Shown here in pieces: positions 26,756 through 35,656 of a DNA stretch of 64,000 nt; position 1 is the stretch's first letter, and each line of letters begins with the position of its first letter. This DNA comes from Plantibacter sp. PA-3-X8 (lineage in GTDB: Bacteria > Actinomycetota > Actinomycetes > Actinomycetales > Microbacteriaceae). Location: NCBI RefSeq assembly GCF_003856975.1, contig NZ_CP033107.1:1612001-1676000 (forward strand), in the 5' to 3' direction. The translations under genes were made by a program, and so were the position numbers. A model generated the notes under the pieces. It saw only the letters and a list, made by a program, of their open reading frames with translations, did not search any database and was not told where the DNA came from.

Positions 26756-27448
26756 TCAGTCGGCGGGGGTCGCCGGCGGCTGCAGGACCCGCAACCACTC
26801 CTCGGTCTGCGCGACGTGCGCTGACGCCGCCCCGGCCGCGCCGACGGGGTCGCGCGAGAGGATCGCCTCGGTCATCGCCCGGTGTCCGCGGTTGCTGACG
26901 CGACGCAGCTCGTCGCCGGCGGGGAGGCTGAAGACGTCGTAGGCTCGCGAGCGCGACCGGAAGACCTGCAGCAGGGCCGTCAGCGTGGCGTTCCCGGCCG
27001 TCCGCGCGATGAGTTCGTGGAACCGGTGGTCCAGCTCGCTCGACTCGGCGGGGTCGGTCGTCCGTTCCATCGCCTCCACGAGTTCGGCGAGTTCGGCGCG
27101 CACCTCATCGCTCGCGCGAGCGGCCGCCTGCGAGGTGGCATGGGTCTCGAGCACCCGCCGCAGCTCGTACATCTGCAGGAGACCGTCGAGGGGGAGGAGG
27201 TCGACCGTGAGCGACAGGCTGCCGATGATCTCCTCGGGCCGGAGCATCGACACGTAGGTGCCCGAGCCGTGCCGCGACTCGATGATCCCGAGGGCGGCCA
27301 GCATGCGGACGGCCTCACGCAGGGACCCGCGGGACACGCCGAGTTCGTCGCAGAGCTCGTTCTCGGCCGGGAACCGCTGCCCCGCCACGAGCCGTCCCGA
27401 CGCGATCATGTGTCGCAGGCCGTGGAACGCGGTGTCGACTGCGGACAT
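26756..27448 (-). CDS. FadR-type GntR regulator (FCD domain)
   Basis: This 230-residue protein has an N-terminal winged helix with FPAENELCDELGVSRGSLREAVRMLAALG-type sequence (about residues 28-56). A C-terminal FCD effector domain with DHRFHELIARTAGN and a late HVAQTEEW histidine follows. It is divergent from the class V PLP enzyme and sugar importer operon and probably represses it. GAGGAGG precedes the ATG at 27448. The effector is unknown. Confidence 0.88.
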   Translation of the reverse strand: MSAVDTAFHGLRHMIASGRLVAGQRFPAENELCDELGVSRGSLREAVRMLAALGIIESRHGSGTYVSMLRPEEIIGSLSLTVDLLPLDGLLQMYELRRVLETHATSQAAARASDEVRAELAELVEAMERTTDPAESSELDHRFHELIARTAGNATLTALLQVFRSRSRAYDVFSLPAGDELRRVSNRGHRAMTEAILSRDPVGAAGAASAHVAQTEEWLRVLQPPATPAD

Positions 27449-27522
27449 GCGGCTCCTCCTCAGGGGTAGTCCCGCCATCGTAGCGGGCACTCGCCGGTGA
27501 TACGCGAGCCGCCCAGGGCTGC

Positions 27523-27532
27523 CAGACGTCTG
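27523..27532. promoter_or_regulatory. Candidate GntR operator in the divergent intergenic region
   Basis: CAGACGTCTG is a perfect 10-bp palindrome in the 237-base gap between the regulator and its presumed target operon. CAAGTCATC also occurs twice in this gap (27553 and 27616). Either could be the binding site. Confidence 0.35.
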
Positions 27533-27685
27533 ATGAATCCATGCTCGAACGTCAAGTCATCCGATGAGTTGATCCCGAAACGACCTGGGTGATCACTTGT
27601 AACACGACAGAAACCCAAGTCATCAAACGTTGCCCCTATGGTTATCGGACAATCCACTGCATAATCGACTCGGAGGAACGTCACT

Positions 27686-28918
27686 GTGGACACTCGCACC
27701 ATCGCACGGCCAGCGCCGCTCACGCTCGGCGACGGCCGACCGGCAACGGCCGGGTGGACGCTGGATCCGACCAAGCGTCACATCAACCACGGGTCCTTCG
27801 GGGCGGTCCCGATCGTCGCGCAGGAGCACCAGCAGGCCCTCCGCCGCGAGATGGAGGCGGCACCCCTCACCTGGTTCCCGGCCCTCCCGGCCAAGGTCGG
27901 CGCGGCCCGTGTCGGGATCGCCGACTTCCTCGGGGCCTCGGTCGACCAGCTCGCCATGGTTCCGAACGCGAGCGCCGGAGCGAGCGTCGTCTTCTCCAGC
28001 CTCCCCGTGCAGCGCGGCCTCGAGATCATCGTCACCGACCACGGCTACGGCGCCGTCACGATGGGTGCCGAGCGACTCGCGCGTCGCTGGGGCGGCACCG
28101 TCCGGACCGCCCGCATCCCGCTCGACGCCGATGCACAGACCGCCCACGACGCCGTCGTCGCCGAGTTCAGCGACCGCACGGCGCTCGTCGTGATGGACCA
28201 GATCACCTCGCCGACCGCGAGACTCCTGCCGGTCCAGCAGATCGCCGCCACCGCGCGCGCCGCCGGCATCCCCACGCTCGTCGACGCCGCGCACGTCCCC
28301 GGCCTGTACGCCGATCCCATGCGCGACCTCGACTGCGACTTCTGGGTCGGCAACCTGCACAAGTTCGGGTGCGCCCCGCGCGGTGCCGCCGTCCTCGTCG
28401 CCCGCAGCCCGCTCGCGCAGGAGCTCTACCCGCTCATCGACTCCTGGGGTTCGCCGTACCCGTTCCCGCAGCGCTTCGACACCCAGGGCACGGTCGACGT
28501 CACGAGCTACCTCGCCGCGGCGACGTCGCTCGGGTTCATCGAGGACATGTGGGGCTGGTCGGCCGCCAGGGACTACCTGACCGAGCTCGCCGACTACGCC
28601 GTCGAGGTGGTCGCCGACGCCGTGACCGCCATCACCGGCGAGGACAGCCACGTCGACGTGGGCATGCCCGTCAACGCCCTCCGGCTCGTCAAGCTCCCGA
28701 CCGGACTCGCGACGACCCACGCGACCGCCGACGGCCTCCGCGACCGCGTCTCCGCCGAGCTCGGTGTCGAGGGCGCGTTCACGAGCCTCGACGGGATCGG
28801 CTACGTCCGACTCTCCACCCACGTCTACAACACCCCCGAGGACTTCGAACACTTCGCCGAGCACGCCGTCCCGGTGCTCGCGCGATGGGCCGACGAGGAG
28901 CGCGCGGCCACGAGCTGA
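27686..28918 (+). CDS. Class V PLP-dependent enzyme (isopenicillin-N-epimerase/cysteine-desulfurase-like fold)
   Basis: This 410-residue fold-type I enzyme has LVVMDQITSPTARLLPV preceding LVDAAHVPGLY, where the Asp contacts the PLP pyridine. WVGNLHKFGCAPRG carries the Schiff-base lysine. The opening HINHGSFGAVP is typical of the isopenicillin-N-epimerase-like subgroup, whose members act as epimerases, lyases or aminotransferases on amino acids. It is the first gene of an operon with a carbohydrate-type ABC importer, so a role on an imported amino-containing compound is inferred. GGAGGAA precedes the GTG. Confidence 0.85.
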   Translation: MDTRTIARPAPLTLGDGRPATAGWTLDPTKRHINHGSFGAVPIVAQEHQQALRREMEAAPLTWFPALPAKVGAARVGIADFLGASVDQLAMVPNASAGASVVFSSLPVQRGLEIIVTDHGYGAVTMGAERLARRWGGTVRTARIPLDADAQTAHDAVVAEFSDRTALVVMDQITSPTARLLPVQQIAATARAAGIPTLVDAAHVPGLYADPMRDLDCDFWVGNLHKFGCAPRGAAVLVARSPLAQELYPLIDSWGSPYPFPQRFDTQGTVDVTSYLAAATSLGFIEDMWGWSAARDYLTELADYAVEVVADAVTAITGEDSHVDVGMPVNALRLVKLPTGLATTHATADGLRDRVSAELGVEGAFTSLDGIGYVRLSTHVYNTPEDFEHFAEHAVPVLARWADEERAATS

Positions 28919-28937
28919 GCGCGGAACCGCCCGACCC

Positions 28938-29013
28938 GACACCACCACACCAGCACCACCGCACCGCACCGGCACCACAGCACCCACCCCCGCAGCACCC
29001 CCACCAGCACCAC
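28938..29013 (+). other. C/A-rich CACC-repeat leader
   Basis: About 75 bases almost without G, built from CACCAC-like units, separate the PLP enzyme from the binding-protein gene. It may be an unstructured spacer or a Rho-utilisation-like site. Confidence 0.4.
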
Positions 29014-29030
29014 TCAAAGGAGAAGCGAGC

Positions 29031-30329
29031 ATGAGGAAGTCACGCGCAACGGCAGCCATCGGCCTGTCCGTCGTCACCGGCCTCGCCCTGTCGGCCTGTG
29101 CCGGCGGCGCGAGCGACGGCACCGTCACCCTGCAGATGGTCGAGAGCCTGACCAACCCCGCCCGGACCGAGGTCCTGAAGTCGCTCATCGCGGACTTCGA
29201 GGCCGACAACCCGAAGATCAAGGTCGAGCTCATCTCGCCGCCGACCGACCAGGCCGACCAGAAGATCACCCAGATGCTGCAGTCCGGCTCCGGCGTCGAT
29301 GTGCTCGAGGTCCGCGACATCACCGTCGGCCCCTTCTCCACCAACGGCTGGCTCGACGACATGAGCGGCGAGCTCGAGGACTGGAAGGGCTGGGACGACC
29401 TCACCGACAACGCGACGAAGTACGCGAAGGGCGAGGACGGCAAGGTCTACTACGTGCCCTACGGCTTCTACGGGCTGAGCCTGTTCTACCGCACCGACCT
29501 CATCAAGGAAGCCGGTTTCGACGGGCCCCCGACGAGCTGGGACGACCTCCTCGAGCAGGCCTCGGCGATCCAGGACCCCTCGAAGAACCAGTTCGGCTAC
29601 GCCTTCCGTGGCGGCACCAACGCGAACAGCAACGTCGTCGCGGCCATCGAGGCCTACGTCGCCGACGACCTCGACACCGAGAACGCGTTCAAGCTGACGA
29701 ACGGCGACACGATCTTCTCCGCACCGGAGGCGCTCGATGCCGTCAACACCTACTTCGACCTCTTCAAGGAGGCTTCGCCGCCGTCGTCCGTCGCGTGGGG
29801 CTACCCCGAGATGGTCGAAGGCTTCTCGAACGGTTCGACCGCGTTCCTCCTGCAGGACCCGGAGGTCATCGCGACCGTCGAGCAGTCCGAGGCGATCACG
29901 GCCGAGCAGTGGAGCACCGCTCCGCTGTTGACCGGTCCGACCGGCAAGGCTGCGCAGCCCATGGCGACCGCCGGCTGGGGCACGGCGGCGTCGAGCGAGC
30001 ACAAAGCGGAGGCCGCGAAGCTCATCGAGTTCCTCTCCGAGGACAAGCAGGCCACCACCTTCGCCCAGGAGAACAGCCTCGTCCCGATCGTCAAGAGCGC
30101 GGCGGACAGCGACTTCTACAAGACCGGCCCGTGGGCCAGCTACGTCACGATGAACGAGAACCCGGACACCTACCTGAGCGTCACGCAGCCGCGCGGCTCC
30201 TCCTGGTGGACCGAATGGATCCAGAAGTCCGACTCGGAGATCCAGCAGGTCCTCATCGGCCAGCTGACGCCGGAGAAGCTCCTCGCGGGCTGGGACGAGT
30301 ACTGGACCGAGAAGTGGAAGAGCGAGTAA
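29031..30329 (+). CDS. Sugar-type ABC importer substrate-binding lipoprotein
   Basis: This 432-residue family 1 extracellular solute-binding protein has a lipoprotein signal ending LALSAC. A PBP fold follows, with FEADNPKIKVELISPPTDQADQK, YYVPYGFYGLSLFYRTD and GTAASSEHKAEAAKLIEFL. It is the usual partner of MalF/MalG-type permeases, which follow. AAAGGAG precedes the ATG. Substrate class is inferred from family only. Confidence 0.88.
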   Translation: MRKSRATAAIGLSVVTGLALSACAGGASDGTVTLQMVESLTNPARTEVLKSLIADFEADNPKIKVELISPPTDQADQKITQMLQSGSGVDVLEVRDITVGPFSTNGWLDDMSGELEDWKGWDDLTDNATKYAKGEDGKVYYVPYGFYGLSLFYRTDLIKEAGFDGPPTSWDDLLEQASAIQDPSKNQFGYAFRGGTNANSNVVAAIEAYVADDLDTENAFKLTNGDTIFSAPEALDAVNTYFDLFKEASPPSSVAWGYPEMVEGFSNGSTAFLLQDPEVIATVEQSEAITAEQWSTAPLLTGPTGKAAQPMATAGWGTAASSEHKAEAAKLIEFLSEDKQATTFAQENSLVPIVKSAADSDFYKTGPWASYVTMNENPDTYLSVTQPRGSSWWTEWIQKSDSEIQQVLIGQLTPEKLLAGWDEYWTEKWKSE

Positions 30330-30335
30330 CCGTCC

Positions 30336-31316
30336 ATGACGACCACCACTGACGAAGCGGGTCGCACGCAGCAGCGTGCGACCCCGACACCCCCGGCCGG
30401 TCCCTCGCGGACCGCCGGCGGGCGTCGGCGGCGCACCTTCACGGTGCGCCGCGGCTTCGGCCTCCTCGCCTTCCTCGCCCCCGCGTTCATCTTCGTGGCG
30501 ATCTTCATCTACTACCCGATGATCGCCGGCTCGCAGATGGCGTTCCGCAACTGGAACCTCGCCAACCTCACCGACACGTCGTGGGTGGGATTCGCCAACT
30601 TCCTGGCCGTCTTCGCCGACCCGGCCTTCGGCAAGGTCGTCGCGAACACCGTGCTCTGGGTGGTGGCCTCGATCGTCCCGCAGTTCGTCATCGGCTTCGG
30701 CATCGCCCTGTGGCTGCGCCGGAAGTTCCGTTTCCGCGGTCTCTACCAGGCGATGATCTTCTTCCCGTGGGCCATCTCGGGCTTCCTCATCGGCATCCTG
30801 TTCCGCTGGATGTTCAACAGCGAGTTCGGCGTGATCAACGACCTGCTCCAGAAGGTCGGGCTGATCGACACCCCGATCCCGTGGCTGGCCGACCCGAACA
30901 CCGCGATGTTCGCCGTCATCGTCGCGAACGTCTGGTACGGCGTCACCTTCTTCGCGATCATGATCCTCGCCGCCCTGCAGTCGGTGCCGGAGGACCTCTT
31001 CGAGGCCGCGGCGCTCGACGGCGCGGGCAAGGCGCGCATGCTCTTCCAGATCACGATCCCGTACATCCGCACGACGCTCGCCCTCACGGTGCTGCTCCGC
31101 GTCATCTGGATCTTCAACTTCCCCGACATCATCTACGGCATGACGGGCGGCGGTCCGGCGAACCAGACCCACATCCTGACGACCTGGATGATCGCGACCA
31201 CCCAGCGCGGCGACTACGGCCGGGCCTCCGCGATCGGCCTCATCGTCGTCGCGATCCTGCTGGTGTTCACCGCGTTCTACCTGCTGTCCATGCGTGAGAA
31301 GAAGGTGAAGGCATGA
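30336..31316 (+). CDS. Sugar ABC importer permease (MalF/UgpA-like)
   Basis: This 326-residue protein has a basic cytosolic N-terminus of about 40 residues and six membrane helices. The EAA coupling loop VPEDLFEAAALDGAGKARMLFQ lies at about residues 218-239. It lies six bases after the binding protein and overlaps the next permease by four bases. No ATPase gene is present here; as in many actinobacteria, a shared MsiK-type ATPase elsewhere probably serves it. Confidence 0.9.
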   Translation: MTTTTDEAGRTQQRATPTPPAGPSRTAGGRRRRTFTVRRGFGLLAFLAPAFIFVAIFIYYPMIAGSQMAFRNWNLANLTDTSWVGFANFLAVFADPAFGKVVANTVLWVVASIVPQFVIGFGIALWLRRKFRFRGLYQAMIFFPWAISGFLIGILFRWMFNSEFGVINDLLQKVGLIDTPIPWLADPNTAMFAVIVANVWYGVTFFAIMILAALQSVPEDLFEAAALDGAGKARMLFQITIPYIRTTLALTVLLRVIWIFNFPDIIYGMTGGGPANQTHILTTWMIATTQRGDYGRASAIGLIVVAILLVFTAFYLLSMREKKVKA

Positions 31317-32149
31317 TCGACCAGGAGACACGGACCGCGAAGGTCGTCAAGTTCCTCTTCCTCGGGCTGTGGCTCGTCATCACGGTGTTCCCGCTGTACT
31401 GGATCGTCGTCACCTCGTTCAAGAAGCCGGGCGCGATCTTCTCCTACCCGCTGACGTACTGGCCGGAGGTGTTCTCGATCGAGAACTACCTCGGCCTGTT
31501 CAGCAAGGCGCAGTTCGGCACCTACGTCGTCAACAGCCTCATCGTGGCGACGATCGCAGCCGTCGTGGCGACCTTCATCTCGATGCTGTCGGCATACGTG
31601 TTGGCGCGGTTCGAGTTCCGGAGCAAGGGGGCGATCCTGCTGGCGTTCCTCGCCACGCAGATGATCCCGTCGTTCATCGCGCTCGGCCCGCTGTACCTGC
31701 TGATGACGCAGCTCAAGCTCGTCGACAACCGGTTCGGGCTCATTCTCATCTACATCGCGGTGTGCATCCCGTTCTGCACCGTCATGCTCCGAGGGTTCTT
31801 CGAGAACATCCCCGACGCCCTCGAGGAGGCGGCCATGATCGACGGCTGCTCGCGGTTCGGCGCGCTCTTCCGGGTGCTCGTCCCGGTGCTGAAGCCCGGG
31901 ATCGTGGCGGCGTTCATCTTCAACTTCGTGAACTGTTGGAACGAGCTGTTCCTCTCGGTGACGCTCATCAACAGCGACGCGAACAAGACGATCCCGACGG
32001 CGCTCAACGGCTTCATCACGAGCTACAACATCGACTGGGGCTCCATGTCGGCGGCCGCCGTGCTGACGATCATCCCGACGATGGTGCTGTTCGCGTTCGC
32101 GAGCCGGTACATCGTGCAGGGCCTGACCGCTGGAGCGGTGAAGGGCTGA
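31313..32149 (+). CDS. Sugar ABC importer permease (MalG/UgpE-like)
   Basis: This 278-residue membrane protein has six helices and the EAA loop IPDALEEAAMIDGCSRFGALF near residues 165-185. The N-terminal VVTSFKKPGAIFSYP is characteristic of MalG-type subunits. The ATG overlaps the upstream stop (ATGA). It is the last gene of the operon; a strong hairpin follows. Confidence 0.9.
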   Translation: MIDQETRTAKVVKFLFLGLWLVITVFPLYWIVVTSFKKPGAIFSYPLTYWPEVFSIENYLGLFSKAQFGTYVVNSLIVATIAAVVATFISMLSAYVLARFEFRSKGAILLAFLATQMIPSFIALGPLYLLMTQLKLVDNRFGLILIYIAVCIPFCTVMLRGFFENIPDALEEAAMIDGCSRFGALFRVLVPVLKPGIVAAFIFNFVNCWNELFLSVTLINSDANKTIPTALNGFITSYNIDWGSMSAAAVLTIIPTMVLFAFASRYIVQGLTAGAVKG

Positions 32150-32180
32150 CCCGTCTCAGTCGCCCAAAAATGGGCCAGCC

Positions 32181-32216
32181 GACGCCCGTTCGCCCATTCC
32201 TGGGCGAGCGGGCGTC
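32181..32216 (+). terminator. Terminator of the PLP-enzyme/sugar importer operon
   Basis: A 16-bp stem, GACGCCCGTTCGCCCA with its complement at 32201-32216 (one G-T wobble) and a 4-base loop, lies 31 bases after the stop. Confidence 0.75.
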
Positions 32217-32295
32217 GTGATGCGAGGCCGTCCGGTGAACCTGTAAGCCAGCTGATAGTTCGATCGGCTAGCGACCGGCAGGTGGAAGATGAACC

Positions 32296-33288
32296 ATGTT
32301 CGGTTCGAAGCAGACGACGAGGTCACTCCGCTATGCCCGCTACGGCGGGCCCGACGTACTCGAGTTCATCGAGTCCGAGATGCCGCATCCCAGATGGGGC
32401 GAGGTCGTGGTCGACGTCCTCGCGAGCGGCATCAACCACATCGAGGCGTTCGTCCGCGAGGGGCACCTCGCCGAGACGGTGCCGATCGAGCTGCCGACGG
32501 GGCAGGGGAGCGACTTCGCCGGACTGATCCGCGAGGTCGGGACCGGCGTCGAAGGCTGGAAGCGGGGCGACGAGGTGATCGGACACTCCGTCCGCGGCGC
32601 CCACGCCACGCAGGTCGTCGTCCCGGCGTCGTCCCTCGTCCGCAAGCCGAAACGGGTGAGTTGGGAGGAGGCCGGCGGGCTCTACCTCGCTGGGCTGACG
32701 GCGCTCGAGACGCTCGACGGGCTGCACCTCAAGCAGGGTGACACCCTCGTCATCTCGGCGGCGGCCGGTGGGGTCGGGAACATCGAGGCGCAGCTGGCGA
32801 AGTTCGCGGGCGTGCGGGTCATCGGCACGTGCGGTGAGCGCAATCACGACTTCCTGCGGGAGCAGGGCGTCAAGCCGGTCGTCTATGGCGAGGGCATGGC
32901 GGATCGGATCCGCAAGCTCGCGCCCGAAGGTGTGACGGCGTTCATCGACAACTTCGGTCAGGACGGCCAGGAGCTCGCGTTCGAGCTCGGTGTTCCACCG
33001 GAGAAGTACCGGTCGAGCGAGGATCGGAAGGCCATCGAGCTCGCCGCACTCGAGCCGGACGAGGAGTTCGCCGCGCACGCCACGAAGCAGCTGCAACGCC
33101 TCGCGGAGTATGCCGCCGACCACGCGTTGAAGGTCGTCGTCTCGGCGTTCTACCCGTTCGACCTGATCATCGACGCGTTCGAGGATCTCGAGCGGCTGCA
33201 CGCGCGGGGCAAGATCATCGTCGGTATGCGCCCTGCGAACCCGGAGCGCATCGTCAAGCAGCGAGACCTGCACGACGCCCGACCCTGA
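32296..33288 (+). CDS. NADP-dependent quinone-oxidoreductase-like MDR protein
   Basis: This 330-residue medium-chain reductase lacks the zinc cysteines. It has GQGSDFAGLIREVGTGVEGW, the cofactor loop SAAAGGVGNIEAQLAKFAG (about residues 153-171) and a C-terminal HARGKIIVGM. These place it in the quinone reductase/zeta-crystallin branch, reducing quinones or enones with NADPH. AGGTGGAAGATG upstream gives an SD for the ATG at 32296. Family 2 repeats follow. Confidence 0.85.
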   Translation: MFGSKQTTRSLRYARYGGPDVLEFIESEMPHPRWGEVVVDVLASGINHIEAFVREGHLAETVPIELPTGQGSDFAGLIREVGTGVEGWKRGDEVIGHSVRGAHATQVVVPASSLVRKPKRVSWEEAGGLYLAGLTALETLDGLHLKQGDTLVISAAAGGVGNIEAQLAKFAGVRVIGTCGERNHDFLREQGVKPVVYGEGMADRIRKLAPEGVTAFIDNFGQDGQELAFELGVPPEKYRSSEDRKAIELAALEPDEEFAAHATKQLQRLAEYAADHALKVVVSAFYPFDLIIDAFEDLERLHARGKIIVGMRPANPERIVKQRDLHDARP

Positions 33289-33295
33289 CGACGGT

Positions 33296-33458
33296 CAGCG
33301 CGGTGCGCTGGCCCGAGACGTCGGGTTCCGGCGCCAGCGCGGTGCGCTGACCCGAGATGCTCGGTTCCGGCGCGGGCGCGGGTCCAGGGCGTGAGCGCGA
33401 CCCTCCGGAGACCCGCGCTCGCGCATGTGGGGCGCGCTCGCGTCAGCGCACCGCGCTG
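33296..33458. repeat. Interspersed repeat family 2 (three copies)
   Basis: CAGCGCGGTGCGCTG occurs at 33296-33310 and 33335-33349, with the inverted form at 33444-33458. GCGCGGGTC-type sequence lies between, as in the block at 25370. Confidence 0.8.
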
Positions 33459-33483
33459 GCGACCGGGCAGGGAGGGCGGTCGG

Positions 33484-33624
33484 CTAGTTGAAGATGAAGC
33501 CGAGGACGGTCGCGCCGCCTCCACCGAGGACGAGCGCGACGACGAGGACCCAGGCGATGAGCCGCTGACGACGCTTGCGCTGCTCGCCCCATTCGGCCAG
33601 TTCCCGGTCTTCGCTGCTGCTCAT
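33484..33624 (-). CDS. 46-residue single-span membrane protein
   Basis: Not recognised. A charged N-terminal half (MSSSEDRELAEWGEQRKRRQ) is followed by one strongly hydrophobic segment (LIAWVLVVALVLGGGG) and ends GFIFN. The composition, with a basic cluster directly before the helix, is what a real small membrane protein shows. TAAGCT lies six bases before the ATG on the minus strand. It is 34 bases downstream of the YhgE/Pip gene on the same strand and may belong to that unit. Confidence 0.6.
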   Translation of the reverse strand: MSSSEDRELAEWGEQRKRRQRLIAWVLVVALVLGGGGATVLGFIFN

Positions 33625-33658
33625 CACCCCAGCTTACCGGCGGGGTTCTCGCCGGGCA

Positions 33659-35656
33659 TCAGGCGACGGCCGGGACGAGCGCCTTCACCGAGGTGGTCCT
33701 CGCCCGGGCGATCGCGAACGTCGTCGCTGCGAGCGATCCGAAGAGCCAGAGGACGAGGCCGACGACGCCGGCCGCTGCTCCCGTGTCGCCGATCGCGATC
33801 GCCTGCAGGCCACCGAGCGCCGGTGCGATCGGCAGGAAGGTGAGGATCTGGTCGAGCACCTGGGGAACCGTCGCGATGATCCCGGTCGCCAGGCCGATGA
33901 TGGCGACGATCATCGAGATGAACCGTCCCGCACCGCCGAAGAGGGCGTTGAGGGCTTGGTTCGCCGCGGCGAACACGAGGCCCGCGAGCACGGCGATCCC
34001 GGCGAAGGCGAGCCAGCCGCCCGCGTCGAGGTCGAGCAGCGGTGCGGTGATCACGGCGACGAGCAGGCCCTGCAGCATCCCGATCGCCCCCGCCGGCACG
34101 AAGGCACCGAGCGCGAGCCGCAGCGATGAGCGGGTGGATCCGAACGCCCGCGTGGGCACCGGTCGCAGCACGAGGAAGCTCGCGAGCGCGCCGAGCCACA
34201 GCGCGAGGACCGCGTAGAAGGGAGCGCTGTTCGTGCCGAAGGACACCGTCGCCGAATCGCCGGCCGAGACCGGGTCGGCGACGACGTCCGCGAGCGTCTG
34301 CCGGTCGGAGCTCGTGTAGGTCGGCAGGCTGTCGACCGCGCTCTGCAGCCCGGACGCGAGCGAGGTGATCCCGCCGGACAACGTTCCGGCGCCCGAAGCA
34401 AGCTGGTTCGACGCGTCGGCGAGCTGGGTCGTGCCGGTCGCCGACTGCGCGGCGCCGTCGGCGAGGGCGGATGCACCCGACGCGACCTGTGCCGCAGCGG
34501 CGTTGATGGTGGCGATGCCGTCCACCAGCGTGGGAAGGCTTGCGGAGAAGGTCGCCGCACCGGTCGAGAGTTCCTGCGCTCCGGAGGCGATCGCCGCGGT
34601 TCCAGCCGCGAGTGCCGTGGTCCCCGGGTACTCGACCGATGGGTTCGAGGGATCGAGGGAACCGCCGTTCGCGATCACGTCGCTGGTCGTGGCGAGTTGC
34701 GCGATTCCCTCGCAGTACGTCTCGGACGCGCCGGAGGCGGCGCATCCGGCGCTGAGCAGTGCGAGCTGCTGTGCCACTTGCGTGGTCGCGGCTGCCGTGC
34801 CGTCTGCGGCGGTCGAGAGCTGCGAGACGCGGTCCGCCAGCTCCTTCGCACCGCCGGCAAGCTTTGCTGCACCGAGGACGAGCCCGGGGCTGCCGGTCGA
34901 TGCGTCGGGCTGTGTGCCGGCGTACAGCGCGGAGAGACCGTTCGACAACTGCCCGGCCCCGTCACTCAGCTGCGTCGCACCCGACGACAACTGCGTCGCG
35001 CCCGTGGCGAGCTGCGTGGTGCCGTTCGCGAGTTGCTGCGCACCCTGCGCGAGCGAGAGTCCGCCCGTCGAGAGCTGCTTCGCACCGTCGGCGGCCTCAC
35101 CGAGCTGGTCGTGGAGGGTGTTGAACCCGACGTAGACGTTCTCGAGGTAGGTGGTGGTGAGCTGCCGACCGAGGAGCGAGGCCGCGGTCTGCGTGATCGT
35201 CTGGGAGATGGCGTCGTCGACGAGCTTGCTGCGGTCGCTCGTCGTGACGTCGAGGCGGGCGCGCTCGGCGTCGGCGGCGTCGCCCGAGAACGAGGTCGCC
35301 GCCTTCGAGAAGTTCTCCGGGATCGTCACGACGGCCGTGTACGAACCGTCGGCGAGGCCCGCCTTCGCGTCGGACGCGTCGGTGATGACCCAGGTGTAGT
35401 TGGTCTTCTGGTCGCCGTCGACGAGGCCCGCGGAGAGCTGGCGTCCGAGCGGCACGGTCTGGCCGTTGACGGTCACCGGCTTGTCGTCGTTCACGATGGC
35501 GGCGGTCACCTGACCGAGTCGTTCCGCCGGGTTCCACAGCGCCCAGACGAGTCCGCCGGCGATGACGAGCGGCACGAGGATGAGGCCGATGATCGAGACG
35601 ACCGTGATGCCCTTGCCGGAGCGGGCCCGTTCGAGGCGGTTCAGGATGGTGCTCAT
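33659..35656 (-). CDS. YhgE/Pip family membrane protein, second copy
   Basis: This 665-residue protein has the same architecture as 3010-4887. There is one N-terminal helix (VVSIIGLILVPLVIAGGLVW), and a large outside domain dominated by LATGATQLSSGATQLSDGA-type repeats (about residues 190-440). About six C-terminal helices follow. The ATG overlaps the stop of the upstream MMPL gene by four bases, so the two proteins are translationally coupled and probably act together at the envelope. Function of the family is poorly defined. Confidence 0.88.
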   Translation of the reverse strand: MSTILNRLERARSGKGITVVSIIGLILVPLVIAGGLVWALWNPAERLGQVTAAIVNDDKPVTVNGQTVPLGRQLSAGLVDGDQKTNYTWVITDASDAKAGLADGSYTAVVTIPENFSKAATSFSGDAADAERARLDVTTSDRSKLVDDAISQTITQTAASLLGRQLTTTYLENVYVGFNTLHDQLGEAADGAKQLSTGGLSLAQGAQQLANGTTQLATGATQLSSGATQLSDGAGQLSNGLSALYAGTQPDASTGSPGLVLGAAKLAGGAKELADRVSQLSTAADGTAAATTQVAQQLALLSAGCAASGASETYCEGIAQLATTSDVIANGGSLDPSNPSVEYPGTTALAAGTAAIASGAQELSTGAATFSASLPTLVDGIATINAAAAQVASGASALADGAAQSATGTTQLADASNQLASGAGTLSGGITSLASGLQSAVDSLPTYTSSDRQTLADVVADPVSAGDSATVSFGTNSAPFYAVLALWLGALASFLVLRPVPTRAFGSTRSSLRLALGAFVPAGAIGMLQGLLVAVITAPLLDLDAGGWLAFAGIAVLAGLVFAAANQALNALFGGAGRFISMIVAIIGLATGIIATVPQVLDQILTFLPIAPALGGLQAIAIGDTGAAAGVVGLVLWLFGSLAATTFAIARARTTSVKALVPAVA

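Noticed and set aside
29040..31331. Open frame of 763 codons on the minus strand
   Set aside because: Antisense to the sugar binding protein and permease, both of which show clear family motifs.
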